In this document: piece after piece, positions 46,811 to 55,133 of the stretch | Numbering within the stretch: the stretch's first letter is position 1 | Layout: each line of letters begins with the position of its first letter | Source: Streptomyces sp. NBC_01478 | GTDB taxonomy: Bacteria > Actinomycetota > Actinomycetes > Streptomycetales > Streptomycetaceae | Assembly (NCBI RefSeq): GCF_036227225.1 | Contig: NZ_CP109444.1 | Location: 5,933,501 to 5,997,500, forward strand | Direction of reading: 5' to 3' | Length of the DNA stretch: 64,000 bases | Notes under the pieces: generated by a model | Told to the model about the DNA's origin: nothing | Databases searched by the model: none | Seen by the model: only the letters and a program-made list of their open reading frames with translations | Program-made: the position numbers and the translations under genes

Positions 46811-48178
46811 ATGGGGCGGCGTACGGCGTGGTGGCGGACACGGATACAGGGCGGTCGTACGCCCGTCTCCGGGGCCGTACGACGTGTCGTGGTGCTCGCC
46901 GCGGTGCTGTGCGCGACGGTCGGTCTCACGGGCCGGCCCGCCATGGCGGCCGGGTCCCCCGGAGCCTACGGCTACGACCAGGGCGACCGGGTCGTGGCCG
47001 GAGCGACCGGCACCGCCGACGCCGAGGAACTGAAGGTCGGCGGGACGTACCGGAGTTCTCTCCCCAAAGGCGCCGGCGTCTACTACGGCCTCGATCTCGA
47101 CCCCACGTCGAACGCCTACGTCTCCGTGACCGCCGTGCCTCCGGCGGGCACCACGGTCGCCGCCACCGACGGCATCAAGGTGTCGATGCAGAACGCCCAA
47201 GGCACCGCCTGCACCCACCGGAGCGCCACCTTCGGCGCGGGCAGGAGCCCCCACCCCGTGGCCGCCTGGGCCGTGCGGGAGGCCGGCAAGATCCTGTGCA
47301 AGGGCAGCGGCAAGTACTACGTGTTCGTCCAGCGCGTCGACGCGGCGGACTCCTCGCCGGACACCTGGGGCCTGGAACTGACGGCGGTGTCGGAACCCTC
47401 TCTGGCACAGGCCGGCACGACCAGCCCGCCCCAGGACTGGAACTCCGCGTCGCCCGAGGCCGTCACGGGGGAGGCCCGGCACCGTGCGGGCGGTTCGGGC
47501 TTCGCAGGGGCGGTCGCCGTCGGGCAGGGCGCGTGGCGGGACGACATCGCGCCCGGCCGGACCCTCTTCTACAAGGTGCCGGTCGACTGGGGCCAACAGC
47601 TTTCCGTCACCGCCGAGTTGGGTGCCACGGACGGCGGCAGCGGCTATGTGACCCGCGCGCTGGACCTGGCCCTCTACAACCCCGTGCGCGGCTCCGTCGA
47701 CCAGGCGGGCCTCAGCTACCAGGGCAGCGAGAGATCGGTGGCACTGGACTCTCTGCCACCCGTCGAGTACCGCAACCGCTACTCCGTCGTCGACCACGAG
47801 AACGGGATGCGCTTCGCCGGGTCGTACTACCTCGTCGTGCACCTCGATGCGCAGGTGGCCGACGATTTCGGCCAGGGGCCGTTCCCGGTGACGCTGCGCG
47901 TGCGCGTCGCCGGTACGGCGCACGCCGGTCCCGGGTACGCGGCCCGGCCCGATCCCCGGAACATCTTCGAGGTCACCGCACAGGACCGCGAGGCGGCCGC
48001 CGCGGGGGGCGCCGGAAGCCTCGGAAGTGCCGGGAGCGCCGGTAGCACCGGGGGAGGCGGCGACACCGCGATGAAGGTGCTCGCGGTGGCCGGGATCGGC
48101 GGGGGCAGCGTGCTGCTGGCGACGCTCGGCGTGTGGACGGTGTCGGCCCGGCGCCGGGCTTCGACGACCGCCCATTGA
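46811..48178 (+). CDS. secreted, membrane-anchored protein of unknown function
   Basis: A 455-residue protein with a signal peptide (RRVVVLAAVLCATVGLTGRPAMAAG, cleavage near residue 45), an extracytoplasmic beta-rich body of about 340 residues with at least one cysteine pair (ACTHRSAT and KILCKGSG), a Gly/Ala/Ser linker (about 400-422) and a C-terminal membrane helix (VLAVAGIGGGSVLLATLGVWTV) ending in an Arg-rich stop-transfer. The ATG at 46811 or the GTG one codon earlier both fit the gagggg site. The type I topology suggests an envelope sensor or accessory protein. I do not recognise the family. It is convergent with a Ser/Thr kinase gene. Confidence 0.75.
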   Translation: MGRRTAWWRTRIQGGRTPVSGAVRRVVVLAAVLCATVGLTGRPAMAAGSPGAYGYDQGDRVVAGATGTADAEELKVGGTYRSSLPKGAGVYYGLDLDPTSNAYVSVTAVPPAGTTVAATDGIKVSMQNAQGTACTHRSATFGAGRSPHPVAAWAVREAGKILCKGSGKYYVFVQRVDAADSSPDTWGLELTAVSEPSLAQAGTTSPPQDWNSASPEAVTGEARHRAGGSGFAGAVAVGQGAWRDDIAPGRTLFYKVPVDWGQQLSVTAELGATDGGSGYVTRALDLALYNPVRGSVDQAGLSYQGSERSVALDSLPPVEYRNRYSVVDHENGMRFAGSYYLVVHLDAQVADDFGQGPFPVTLRVRVAGTAHAGPGYAARPDPRNIFEVTAQDREAAAAGGAGSLGSAGSAGSTGGGGDTAMKVLAVAGIGGGSVLLATLGVWTVSARRRASTTAH

Positions 48179-48214
48179 CTTCTCCGCGACTTCCCCGCGC
48201 TGTTCAGATGCGGG

Positions 48215-49654
48215 TCAGATGCGGGTCAGCGCCCAGAACCCCACCGCGTAGCAGGCCAGCGCGAGCAGTAGGACCGGGATCGCCACCTTCGCGGGCGGCC
48301 CGGGACGGCGCCGGGCCCGTCTGCCGCGGTGCTGCGCGACCGGCGGCGCGGAGGGCGGAACCTGCGGGACCTGAGCGGTGTACGAAGCAGTGGAGGGATC
48401 GGCACGCGGCTGCTGGACCATCTGCCGCGCCTCGTACGCATGGTCCGCCTGCTGTACGTACGGGGCCCGCGGGGGCGGCAGATGGAAGCTGCCGGTGTCC
48501 GACATCGAGGACGGAAGGGGGACAGGTGGGGAAGCCGGGGGTGCCGGAGTCGGGGTCGGAGTCGGGGTCGGAGTGGGAGTGGGGGTCGGCCGGGCGACGA
48601 CGCCCTGCCGAGGATCCGCGGGGACGGAGTCCGTGCCGGGCCAGGCCGAGTCGAGCGCTTGGCCGTTGGTGCCTGCACCGGTGCCGAGGTCGTTCTCGGG
48701 TTCGGGGGACGCCGATGATCTTCCGGCCGGCGTGGCGGATGTCGTCGCCCCCGTGTCCACCCCGGAAGCCCGCTGCAGCGGCCCCTCGGGCGCGAACCCC
48801 GAAGGAAGCGGCCCCACTTGGTCGAAGATCTCGATCAACTCGTCGTCGGGGCCCGGCTCCGGCAGAAGTTCCGCGGCTGCGGCGAGCGCCTTGCGCGCCC
48901 CCGTGGCCGTGCGGAAGCGGGCCTGCGGATCGGGCTGCAGCAGCGTCGCCACGACCTGCCACAGCGGCTCGGGAATCCCCTTGGGCGCCCCCGGAGTCCC
49001 ATGCTCGGCGAAGTACTGCACCAGCGCCTTGGAGTCCGGCTTGGCCCCCTCCAGCAGATACAGCGCCACCAGTCCTACGGCGAAGAGGTCGGCGGGGAAG
49101 TCCGGTTCCGCGCCCATCATCTGCTCGGGCGCGAGGTAACCCGGCGTCCCCACCACGAGGTTGGTCTCCGTCAGGCGTGCCTCGCCGAGCCGCATCGCGA
49201 TGCCGAAGTCGGACAGGCGCAGGCGGGGACGGGCCGTGCCGGTGGCTTCGAGGAGCAGGTTCGCGGGCTTGATGTCCCGGTGCACGACACCTTCCGCGTG
49301 CACGGCGGCGAGTCCGGAGAGGAGCTGGTCGAGCAGCGTGCAGACGAACGCGGGGGGCAGGGGACCGTAGTCCCCGATGAGATGGACGAGCGAACCGCCG
49401 GCCACCAGGTCCATGGTGAACAGGACTTTGTCGTCGTCGGCGGCCCAACTGGCCGGTGCGAGCACATGGGGGTGGTCGATCCGCAGCGCCTGTTCCCGTA
49501 CGAAGCGCAGCAGGGAGTGCGCGTCGCTCTGCTGCAGGACCTTGGCCGCCACATAGCGGCGACGCCGGTGGTCCCAGGCGCGCCAGACCGCGCCGACACC
49601 ACCGCGCCCGATCGGGTCGACCAGTTCGTACCGGCCGGCGAAGACCTCACCCAT
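48215..49654 (-). CDS. Ser/Thr protein kinase with C-terminal membrane anchor
   Basis: A 479-residue Hanks-type kinase. The catalytic elements are intact: glycine loop IGRGGVGAVW, lysine in VAAKVLQ, HRDIKPANLLLE, DFGIAMRLGEA, and GTPGYLAPEQMMG. The domain ends near residue 265. A long Ser/Pro/Thr-rich linker follows, including a tract of alternating Thr-Pro, then basic residues and a single membrane helix at the very C-terminus (AIPVLLLALACYAVGFWAL), with essentially no extracytoplasmic domain, unlike PknB. Sensing must therefore be cytoplasmic or through partners. The ATG at 49654 (MGEVFAGRYELV) is preceded by gaggagcgacgcacagcc. The HTH gene lies 201 bases upstream on the same strand. Confidence 0.93.
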   Translation of the reverse strand: MGEVFAGRYELVDPIGRGGVGAVWRAWDHRRRRYVAAKVLQQSDAHSLLRFVREQALRIDHPHVLAPASWAADDDKVLFTMDLVAGGSLVHLIGDYGPLPPAFVCTLLDQLLSGLAAVHAEGVVHRDIKPANLLLEATGTARPRLRLSDFGIAMRLGEARLTETNLVVGTPGYLAPEQMMGAEPDFPADLFAVGLVALYLLEGAKPDSKALVQYFAEHGTPGAPKGIPEPLWQVVATLLQPDPQARFRTATGARKALAAAAELLPEPGPDDELIEIFDQVGPLPSGFAPEGPLQRASGVDTGATTSATPAGRSSASPEPENDLGTGAGTNGQALDSAWPGTDSVPADPRQGVVARPTPTPTPTPTPTPTPAPPASPPVPLPSSMSDTGSFHLPPPRAPYVQQADHAYEARQMVQQPRADPSTASYTAQVPQVPPSAPPVAQHRGRRARRRPGPPAKVAIPVLLLALACYAVGFWALTRI

Positions 49655-49855
49655 GGCTGTGCGTCGCTCCTCCCCCTTCGGCTACCCCCGTTGCTTCCCC
49701 CGAGACGAGCGACACGACTCCCCCTCATGGCACTTCCTGGCACTTCCTCGCGGCTGTTCCGCACGTGCTTCCGGTGAGCGGCACGACCCCCTCGTGCCCC
49801 TCGCCGACCGCGTGCCCGGCTGCCGAACCCCCGATCGGCGGCCGGGCCGTGGGGC

Positions 49856-50404
49856 TCAGCTCTGGTGGGACTGGTAGTGCGCGACCGCGTCGGAGGTGCG
49901 GCCGGCGCCGTACACCCGGAGGAACTCTGCCAGTTCGGGGTGGGTCGGGGCGAGGGTGTCCGCCGCGTCGATGATGTCGCCCGCGGCGGCCACCGAGCGC
50001 AGCAGTGACTGGATCTCGCGGACCACTCGTTTGACCGTGGGCGCTCCCGAACTGCTCGTCGTGGTCGTGGTGTTGCTCAGCACCGAACCCCCCTGGGACT
50101 TCTTGATCTCGTCCATGCGCTCGGTCGCCTCGGCCGCGCTCACGCTGCCGTCCGCGACCTGCCCCGCCAGGTCCTGCAGCAACTGCACCCGCTGCACCAC
50201 CGCGGGATTGCCGATCTTCGCCCGCTGACCGCTCATCAACTGGGACAACATCGGCGCGGACAGTCCCAACACCCCCGCGAGACGAGCCTGGTTGAGCCCA
50301 AGATCGTCGATGAGCTTACGGAAGAGCGCCCCCAAAGGCTCTCCGTACCAATTCCGCTGCAGCTCCCGCGCTCTGGCGGTGGCTTCCTGCTGTGCGGCGT
50401 CCAT
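49856..50404 (-). CDS. helix-turn-helix DNA-binding protein
   Basis: A 182-residue protein with an XRE/Cro-like HTH in its N-terminal third (ALFRKLIDDLGLNQARLAGVLGLSAPMLSQLMSGQRAKIGNP), a connecting helix, a Ser/Thr-rich linker (SNTTTTTSSSG) and a C-terminal helical region (VVREIQSLLRSVAAAGDIIDAADTL and PELAEFLRVYGAGRTSDAVAHY). The ATG at 50404 follows ggggagacgca. Genes of this type sit beside a Ser/Thr kinase near tRNA-Ala in Streptomyces; the multiple Thr/Ser residues in the linker could be kinase targets, which is speculation. Regulon unknown. Confidence 0.85.
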   Translation of the reverse strand: MDAAQQEATARARELQRNWYGEPLGALFRKLIDDLGLNQARLAGVLGLSAPMLSQLMSGQRAKIGNPAVVQRVQLLQDLAGQVADGSVSAAEATERMDEIKKSQGGSVLSNTTTTTSSSGAPTVKRVVREIQSLLRSVAAAGDIIDAADTLAPTHPELAEFLRVYGAGRTSDAVAHYQSHQS

Positions 50405-50583
50405 TGCGTCTCCCCATCGCTTCCCCAAAACCGCGGTTCGCTCTAGCGAACCACGACGAGCATCTTACGGAGAGTGGTCGTTCACCGGGACCCCCAAATT
50501 TTTGCGAGATACCCGGGGTGACCCGGTACGCTGGTCTCCGAAGCTCATCGGTGTGTGGTTCTACCGGTAGGGGCTTCTCTAGC

Positions 50584-50656
50584 GGGGCCTTAGCTCAGTT
50601 GGTAGAGCGCTGTCTTTGCATGGCAGATGTCAGGGGTTCGACTCCCCTAGGCTCCA
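50584..50656 (+). tRNA. tRNA-Ala (UGC)
   Basis: The acceptor stem GGGGCCT pairs with AGGCTCC (one G-T wobble), the D-arm is AGCTCAGTTGGTAGAGC, the anticodon loop TTTGCAT gives anticodon UGC, and the T-arm is CAGGGGTTCGACTCCCCT. CCA is not encoded. It is followed by a hairpin. Confidence 0.96.
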
Positions 50657-50663
50657 CATCCCG

Positions 50664-50706
50664 CACCGGCCGGTCGCCCTCAGTGGCGTCCGGCCGGTGT
50701 TTCTTT
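50664..50706. terminator. hairpin after tRNA-Ala
   Basis: caccggccg (50664-50672) is paired with cggccggtg (50691-50699) around an inner partly paired region, followed by a T-rich stretch (tttctttg). Confidence 0.8.
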
Positions 50707-51012
50707 GTGCCCGGTAGGTGACGTGCGTCACGCAAAGGGCGACTCTTCGTTGCAGTTGTTTGCGCAAATACCGGTGCCGGACGGAGGGTGAGGGGCGTCG
50801 CGTCGACGATCGGCGTGATGTGGCGAAGGTGTGCCCGCGTGTGCGGGAGGTGTGTGAGCTGGTGTGAATACAGCCGTGTAATCAGGGGTGTGCAGTCCGT
50901 TAAGGGAGTCTGTGCGCTGCTTGTACACCTGGGCCGTTGCAAACGTCATCGCAGGCAACTTGCGTACATCAAGGAATCAAGGCCGTTCGGATACGGCCGC
51001 GAGGTGACGGAT

Positions 51013-51026
51013 GTTCCACGTGAAAC
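51013..51026. promoter_or_regulatory. parS-like site with one mismatch
   Basis: GTTCCACGTGAAAC, one base away from the consensus. It is intergenic and touches the terminator hairpin of the DUF5324-like gene, the same arrangement as the perfect sites left of oriC, which supports it being functional. The rest of the 50707-51012 gap shows no gene. Confidence 0.65.
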
Positions 51027-51028
51027 AT

Positions 51029-51070
51029 CGCCGTGGGGCAGGAGACCCTCAAGTCTCCTGCCCCACGGCG
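51029..51070. terminator. 17-bp perfect stem hairpin
   Basis: cgccgtggggcaggaga is paired with its exact complement around an 8-base loop. It lies 22 bases beyond the stop of the leftward DUF5324-like gene. Confidence 0.92.
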
Positions 51071-51091
51071 GTGTTGAAAGTGCGTCGAACG

Positions 51092-51793
51092 TCAGCGGTG
51101 GTCGTCGTTCTCCGCGGCCTCGTCCTCGGCCTGCTTCGCCTCGACCTCGGGGTCGAGCACAGCCTCGGGGCTGCCGTCCACCGCGGCGAGCCGCCCCGAC
51201 TCGGGCACCTCGGTCGCGGCGGGCGGTTCGACCAGCCAGTCCGGGTTGGCCTGCTTGTCCCACCACTTCCAGGCGGCGAAAGCGCCGCCCGCCAGGATGC
51301 CCAGTACCGCCAGCCCCTTCGCGAGACGGCCGGCCCTCGCCCGCCGCTCGTGCTTGCGGACCAGCTTCTGGATCTCCTTGGGCGAGACCTGGCCGCGCAG
51401 CGCGGCGAGCGCGGCCGCACCGCGCGCGGCGGCCTCGTCCTTGACCGGGCCCGCGGCGGCGACCGCCTGCTCGATCCTCGGCCGTGAGTACTCGGCGGCC
51501 TGCTGGGCAGCCCTGCGGGTACGGACGGCGGCTTCCTGGGCGGCCTGGTCGACCTTCGGCGGTACATGGGTGCGGGCCTGTTCCAGGCGTGGCACGACGT
51601 GGGCGCCGTACTGGACGCGGGCCTGGTCCGCGGCCAGCGACACCTTGGGCGCGAGTCGTACGCGTGCCTCATGGGCGTAGTACGAGGCCCTGTCCTTGGC
51701 CGTGTCGGCGTAGGGCGCCACCACTTCCGCGGCGTGCAGCACGCTGTCCTTCGCCGATCCGGTCGCGGAGCGCACGCTGTCGATGCGGGTCAC
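51092..51793 (-). CDS. DUF5324-like coiled-coil membrane protein
   Basis: A 233-residue protein with a long Ala/Arg/Gln-rich amphipathic helical region (1 to about 150, with repeated apolipoprotein-like patterns such as RVRLAPKVSLAADQARVQYG and VRTRRAAQQAAEYSRPRIEQ), one membrane helix (AKGLAVLGILAGGAFAAWKWW, about 159-179) and an acidic tail. This layout matches the actinobacterial DUF5324 family as I recall it. The GTG at 51793 follows a gaggaggaa-type purine run. Function unknown. Confidence 0.8.
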   Translation of the reverse strand: MTRIDSVRSATGSAKDSVLHAAEVVAPYADTAKDRASYYAHEARVRLAPKVSLAADQARVQYGAHVVPRLEQARTHVPPKVDQAAQEAAVRTRRAAQQAAEYSRPRIEQAVAAAGPVKDEAAARGAAALAALRGQVSPKEIQKLVRKHERRARAGRLAKGLAVLGILAGGAFAAWKWWDKQANPDWLVEPPAATEVPESGRLAAVDGSPEAVLDPEVEAKQAEDEAAENDDHR

Positions 51794-52110
51794 GAGTTCC
51801 TCCTCCTCGGTGGCGTACGGTTCTTCGTCTATCCACCCAATTACGGATCATGCCTGCCAGAGGGCTACCGGGCATGTGAGGGCGGGCATCCGGGTCACGA
51901 TCACGTGCAATACGGATGAATCCGGGGGAACGGGAGCTTGTCGTCGACAATGCCACGGATCCCCGGCCGGTGCCCCTGCCCGGGACCCACTCGGCCGGTT
52001 TTCTGCAAGCGGATCCTGTGGAAAGGCCCTGAGCGAAGGTCGTCGGGCGACGCGGCACGGCGAGCGTGCGAGGATCTGTGAGGTCACCGGAAGACAACGG
52101 AAGGCAGATC
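51794..52110. other. intergenic region, nothing recognised
   Basis: A 317-base divergent gap between the DUF5324-like gene and the cyclophilin gene. It must hold both promoters. I see no gene, no long inverted repeat and no DnaA or ParB site in it. Confidence 0.5.
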
Positions 52111-52638
52111 GTGGCTGAGCAGCTTTACGCCACCCTGAAGACCAACCTTGGCGACATCGAAGTCCGGCTGCTGCCGAACCACGCGCCCAAGACGGTCAAG
52201 AACTTCGTCGAGCTCGCCACGGGTGAGCGTGAGTGGACCAACCCCGAGACCGGTGTGAAGTCCACGGACAAGCTCTACGACGGCACGGTCTTCCACCGGG
52301 TGATCAGCGGCTTCATGATTCAGGGCGGGGACCCGCTGGGCAACGGCACGGGCGGCCCGGGCTACCAGTTCGAGGACGAGTTCCACCCGGAACTCCGGTT
52401 CGACAGGCCCTACCTGCTGGCCATGGCCAACGCCGGGCCGGGCACCAACGGCTCGCAGTTCTTCGTCACCGTCTCCCCGACGGCCTGGCTGACCCGCAAG
52501 CACACCATCTTCGGTGAGGTCACCGACGCGGCGAGCCAGAAGGTCGTGGACACCATCGCGGCCACGAAGACCAACCCGCGCACCGACCGCCCGGTCGAGG
52601 ACGTCGTCATCGAGTCGGTCGTCGTCGAGACCCGCTAG
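52111..52638 (+). CDS. ppiB: cyclophilin-type peptidyl-prolyl cis-trans isomerase
   Basis: Catalyses proline isomerisation during protein folding in the cytoplasm (no signal peptide). The 175-residue protein has the cyclophilin core: [63 protein letters not shown], and HTIFGEVTD. The catalytic arginine is in FHRV. The GTG at 52111 is preceded by ggaaggcagatc. It is an orthologue of the oriC-near ppiA/B of mycobacteria by position. Confidence 0.96.
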   Translation: MAEQLYATLKTNLGDIEVRLLPNHAPKTVKNFVELATGEREWTNPETGVKSTDKLYDGTVFHRVISGFMIQGGDPLGNGTGGPGYQFEDEFHPELRFDRPYLLAMANAGPGTNGSQFFVTVSPTAWLTRKHTIFGEVTDAASQKVVDTIAATKTNPRTDRPVEDVVIESVVVETR

Positions 52639-52677
52639 ATCGCAGCTCGGCACCGGCCCTTACCGCCGGGAACCAAA

Positions 52678-52709
52678 CGCCCCGTTCATCCGTAAGGATG
52701 GGCGGGGCG
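52678..52709. terminator. hairpin between ppiB and the rhomboid gene
   Basis: cgccccgttcatcc is paired with ggatgggcggggcg (two G-T wobbles) around gtaa. It lies 39 bases after the ppiB stop. Confidence 0.75.
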
Positions 52710-52741
52710 GTGCATTGCGTACGAAGGATTGAGGGGACCCC

Positions 52742-53653
52742 ATGGAACAGGCGCCAGGCAGCCCGCAGGGCCCGGAGGAGCAGCGGCCCCAGGATGCCCA
52801 GGGCCTGCCGGGCTGTTATCGCCACCCGGACCGTGAGACCGGCGTCCGCTGCACCCGTTGCGAGCGTCCGATCTGCCCCGAGTGCATGGTCAGCGCGTCG
52901 GTCGGTTTCCAGTGCCCCGAGTGCGTCCGCGGCGGCTCCGGCACAGGTCACGCCCCGACCGCGGCCCAGCCCCGCACGATCGCCGGCGGCACGGTGGCGG
53001 CGGATCCGCGGCTCGCCACCAAGATCCTGATCGGCGTCTGCGTCGCCGCGTATCTGGTCCAGCGGGTCGTGGGGGATCGCTTCACCGAACACTTCGAACT
53101 CCTCGGCCAGGCGTACGTCCCGCTCTTCGGCTCCGTCGAGGGTGTCGCCGAGGGCCAGCCGTACCGGTTGCTGACCGCGATGTTCCTGCACGGCAGCCCG
53201 ATCCACATCATCTTCAACATGATGAGCCTGTGGTGGATCGGCGGCCCTCTGGAGGCGGCCCTCGGCCGTGCCCGCTATCTCGCCCTGTACTTCGTCTCGG
53301 GCCTCGCGGGCAGCGCGCTCACCTATCTCATCGCGGCCCCGAACCAGCCTTCGCTCGGTGCCTCCGGTGCCATCTTCGGGCTCTTCGGGGCGACCGCCGT
53401 CCTGATGCGCCGGCTCCGGTACGACATGCGGCCGATCATCGCCCTGCTGGTGATCAACCTCATCTTCACCTTCGGCTGGGCCAACATCGCCTGGCAGGCC
53501 CACATCGGTGGCCTGGTCGCCGGAGTCATCACCGGCTACGCGATGGTCCACGCCCCGCGTGAGCGGCGGGCCCTGATCCAGTACGGCACGTGTGCCGTCG
53601 TCCTGGTCGTCGTCGTGGTGTTGACGCTGATCAGGACGGCTCAGCTCGGCTGA
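52742..53653 (+). CDS. rhomboid-family intramembrane serine protease
   Basis: A 303-residue membrane protease that cuts within membrane segments. The catalytic dyad is visible as Ser208 (GASGAIFG) and His254 (AHIGGLVAG). The hydrophobic helices fit a six-helix rhomboid core from about residue 98, with the conserved HGSPIHIIFNMMSLWW region. The N-terminal 70 residues contain a B-box-like zinc finger (CYRHPDRETGVRCTRCERPICPECM and FQCPECV), an actinobacterial fusion. The ATG at 52742 follows gaggggacccc. The DnaA-box cluster begins 11 bases after its stop codon. Confidence 0.93.
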   Translation: MEQAPGSPQGPEEQRPQDAQGLPGCYRHPDRETGVRCTRCERPICPECMVSASVGFQCPECVRGGSGTGHAPTAAQPRTIAGGTVAADPRLATKILIGVCVAAYLVQRVVGDRFTEHFELLGQAYVPLFGSVEGVAEGQPYRLLTAMFLHGSPIHIIFNMMSLWWIGGPLEAALGRARYLALYFVSGLAGSALTYLIAAPNQPSLGASGAIFGLFGATAVLMRRLRYDMRPIIALLVINLIFTFGWANIAWQAHIGGLVAGVITGYAMVHAPRERRALIQYGTCAVVLVVVVVLTLIRTAQLG

Positions 53654-53663
53654 TATCAAACCG

Positions 53664-53876
53664 TTGTCCACAGTGCGTGGCGGATCTTGTGCATACCGTG
53701 GAGAAAAGCTGCACCCCCTGTCACCGACCCGTGTTTGTGCAGGTCAGGCAGGGGGCGAACAGGCTTGCGGTTGCCGGTGTGTCAGTCACACCAGCGTCAA
53801 CACCCGGTGGGTTATCCACAGATCGTCGTTCTTTTTCCCCAGGCTCGCTGTGGATACTTCTCTGGCCTGTGGATAA
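53664..53876. promoter_or_regulatory. DnaA-box cluster between rhomboid gene and crgA
   Basis: Four strong boxes in 213 bases: TTGTCCACA (53664-53672), TTATCCACA (53812-53820), and on the reverse strand TGTGGATAC (53849-53857) and TGTGGATAA (53868-53876). A weaker one, CGTGGAGAA, is at 53697-53705. Three are exact consensus, more than in oriC itself. The gap holds no gene. Confidence 0.8.
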
Positions 53877-53935
53877 CTCAGCGGAAAGCCGTGGGCAGAG
53901 CTGCGTTCACCGGGTGGCAGCCGCAGCTTCCGCCG

Positions 53936-54190
53936 CTACTTCCACTGCGTGGAGACGCCGAACCCGGCGGCGATGAAGCCGAAGCCCACCACGATGTTCC
54001 AGTTGTCCAGGCTGTCGATGGGCATGGAGCCGTCGGTGACGTAGAAGACGACGATCCAGGCCAGTCCGATGACGAACATGGCCAGCATGACCGGAGCGAC
54101 CCAGGCACGGCTGTTCAACTTGATGGCGGTCGCCGTCTTCGCCGGCGGCGGCGTGTAGTCGGCCTTCTTGCGGATACGTGACTTCGGCAC
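53936..54190 (-). CDS. crgA: cell division protein CrgA
   Basis: A small membrane protein that, in Streptomyces, inhibits FtsZ-ring formation and times sporulation septation, and in mycobacteria links FtsZ to wall synthesis. The 84-residue protein has a basic N-terminus ([15 protein letters not shown]) and two helices ([22 protein letters not shown] and [17 protein letters not shown]), ending TQWK, which fits the family well. The GTG at 54190 follows aggagagaccctc. It is divergent from the DUF881 gene. Confidence 0.95.
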   Translation of the reverse strand: MPKSRIRKKADYTPPPAKTATAIKLNSRAWVAPVMLAMFVIGLAWIVVFYVTDGSMPIDSLDNWNIVVGFGFIAAGFGVSTQWK

Positions 54191-54332
54191 GAGGGTCTCT
54201 CCTGTCGATGCGCTGCGTGGCCGCGCAGGGAACTGGGGCGGGCTCCGGGGCAGCGTACAAGGGGACACTGAGTGCTCCCCCGGGCGTCCGTTAGCGTAGT
54301 GCTTCCGCGGCGCCGAAGGAGATAAGGGTACG

Positions 54333-55112
54333 TTGAGCAATTCTGCCGACTCCCCCGGGACGGGTACCAGTCCTGCCGGTATCCGCCGTTTCCGTCCCGT
54401 GCGAATTCTCACGGTGGCCGTCTTCGCCCTCGCGGGACTCATCTTCTTCACCAGTTTCAACACGGCCAAGGGCACCAACATCCGCACGGACGCCTCCCTG
54501 CTGAAGCTGTCCGACCTCATCCAGACCCGCAGCCAGAAGAACGGCCGGCTGAACGACGCCAACGGGGTCCTGCGCGACGAGGTCGACGCCCTCCGAAAGG
54601 AGGACGACACCAGCACGGGCGCCGATGACGAGAAGCTCACGAAGCTGGAGCGGAGCGCGGGCGCGCAGCAGCTCAAGGGCAAGGCCGTCACCGTCACCCT
54701 CAACGACGCCCCGCCCAACGCCACCGCCAAGCTCCCCGGCTACCCCGAGCCGCAGCCCGACTACCTCGTCATCCACCAGCAGGACCTCCAGGCCGTGGTG
54801 AACGCCCTGTGGCAGGGCGGCGCCCAGGGCATCAAGGTCATGGACCAGCGGCTGATCTCGACCAGCGCCGTGCGCTGCGTGGGCAACACCCTGATCCTCC
54901 AGGGCCGGGTCTACTCACCGCCGTACAAGATCACGGCCGTAGGGGACCCGGAAAAGCTCCAGCAGGCGTTGACGGCGTCCAAGGCGATTCAGAACTACAT
55001 GGTGTACGTCGACGTCTACGGGCTCGGGTGGAAAGTGACCGACGACGGGACGGTGACTCTTCCCGGGTACTCGGGCACAGTGGATCTGCACTACGCGAAG
55101 CCAGTGGAGTAG
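54333..55112 (+). CDS. DUF881 family protein
   Basis: A 259-residue protein with a cytoplasmic basic start, one membrane helix ([19 protein letters not shown], about 25-43), a coiled coil (about 60-95, [29 protein letters not shown]) and the DUF881 domain (about 115-255: [56 protein letters not shown]). The start is TTG at 54333, with a strong aaggagataaggg. The family occurs next to crgA and sortase genes in actinobacteria. Its role in the envelope is not known. Confidence 0.9.
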   Translation: MSNSADSPGTGTSPAGIRRFRPVRILTVAVFALAGLIFFTSFNTAKGTNIRTDASLLKLSDLIQTRSQKNGRLNDANGVLRDEVDALRKEDDTSTGADDEKLTKLERSAGAQQLKGKAVTVTLNDAPPNATAKLPGYPEPQPDYLVIHQQDLQAVVNALWQGGAQGIKVMDQRLISTSAVRCVGNTLILQGRVYSPPYKITAVGDPEKLQQALTASKAIQNYMVYVDVYGLGWKVTDDGTVTLPGYSGTVDLHYAKPVE

Positions 55113-55133
55113 GCGTCCGTACGGGAGCTGCCG

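Noticed and set aside
48204..48226. Direct repeat cagatgcgggt at the kinase 3' end as a mobile-element scar
   Set aside because: Only two 11-base copies overlapping the end of the coding sequence, with no inverted ends or transposase; more likely replication slippage.
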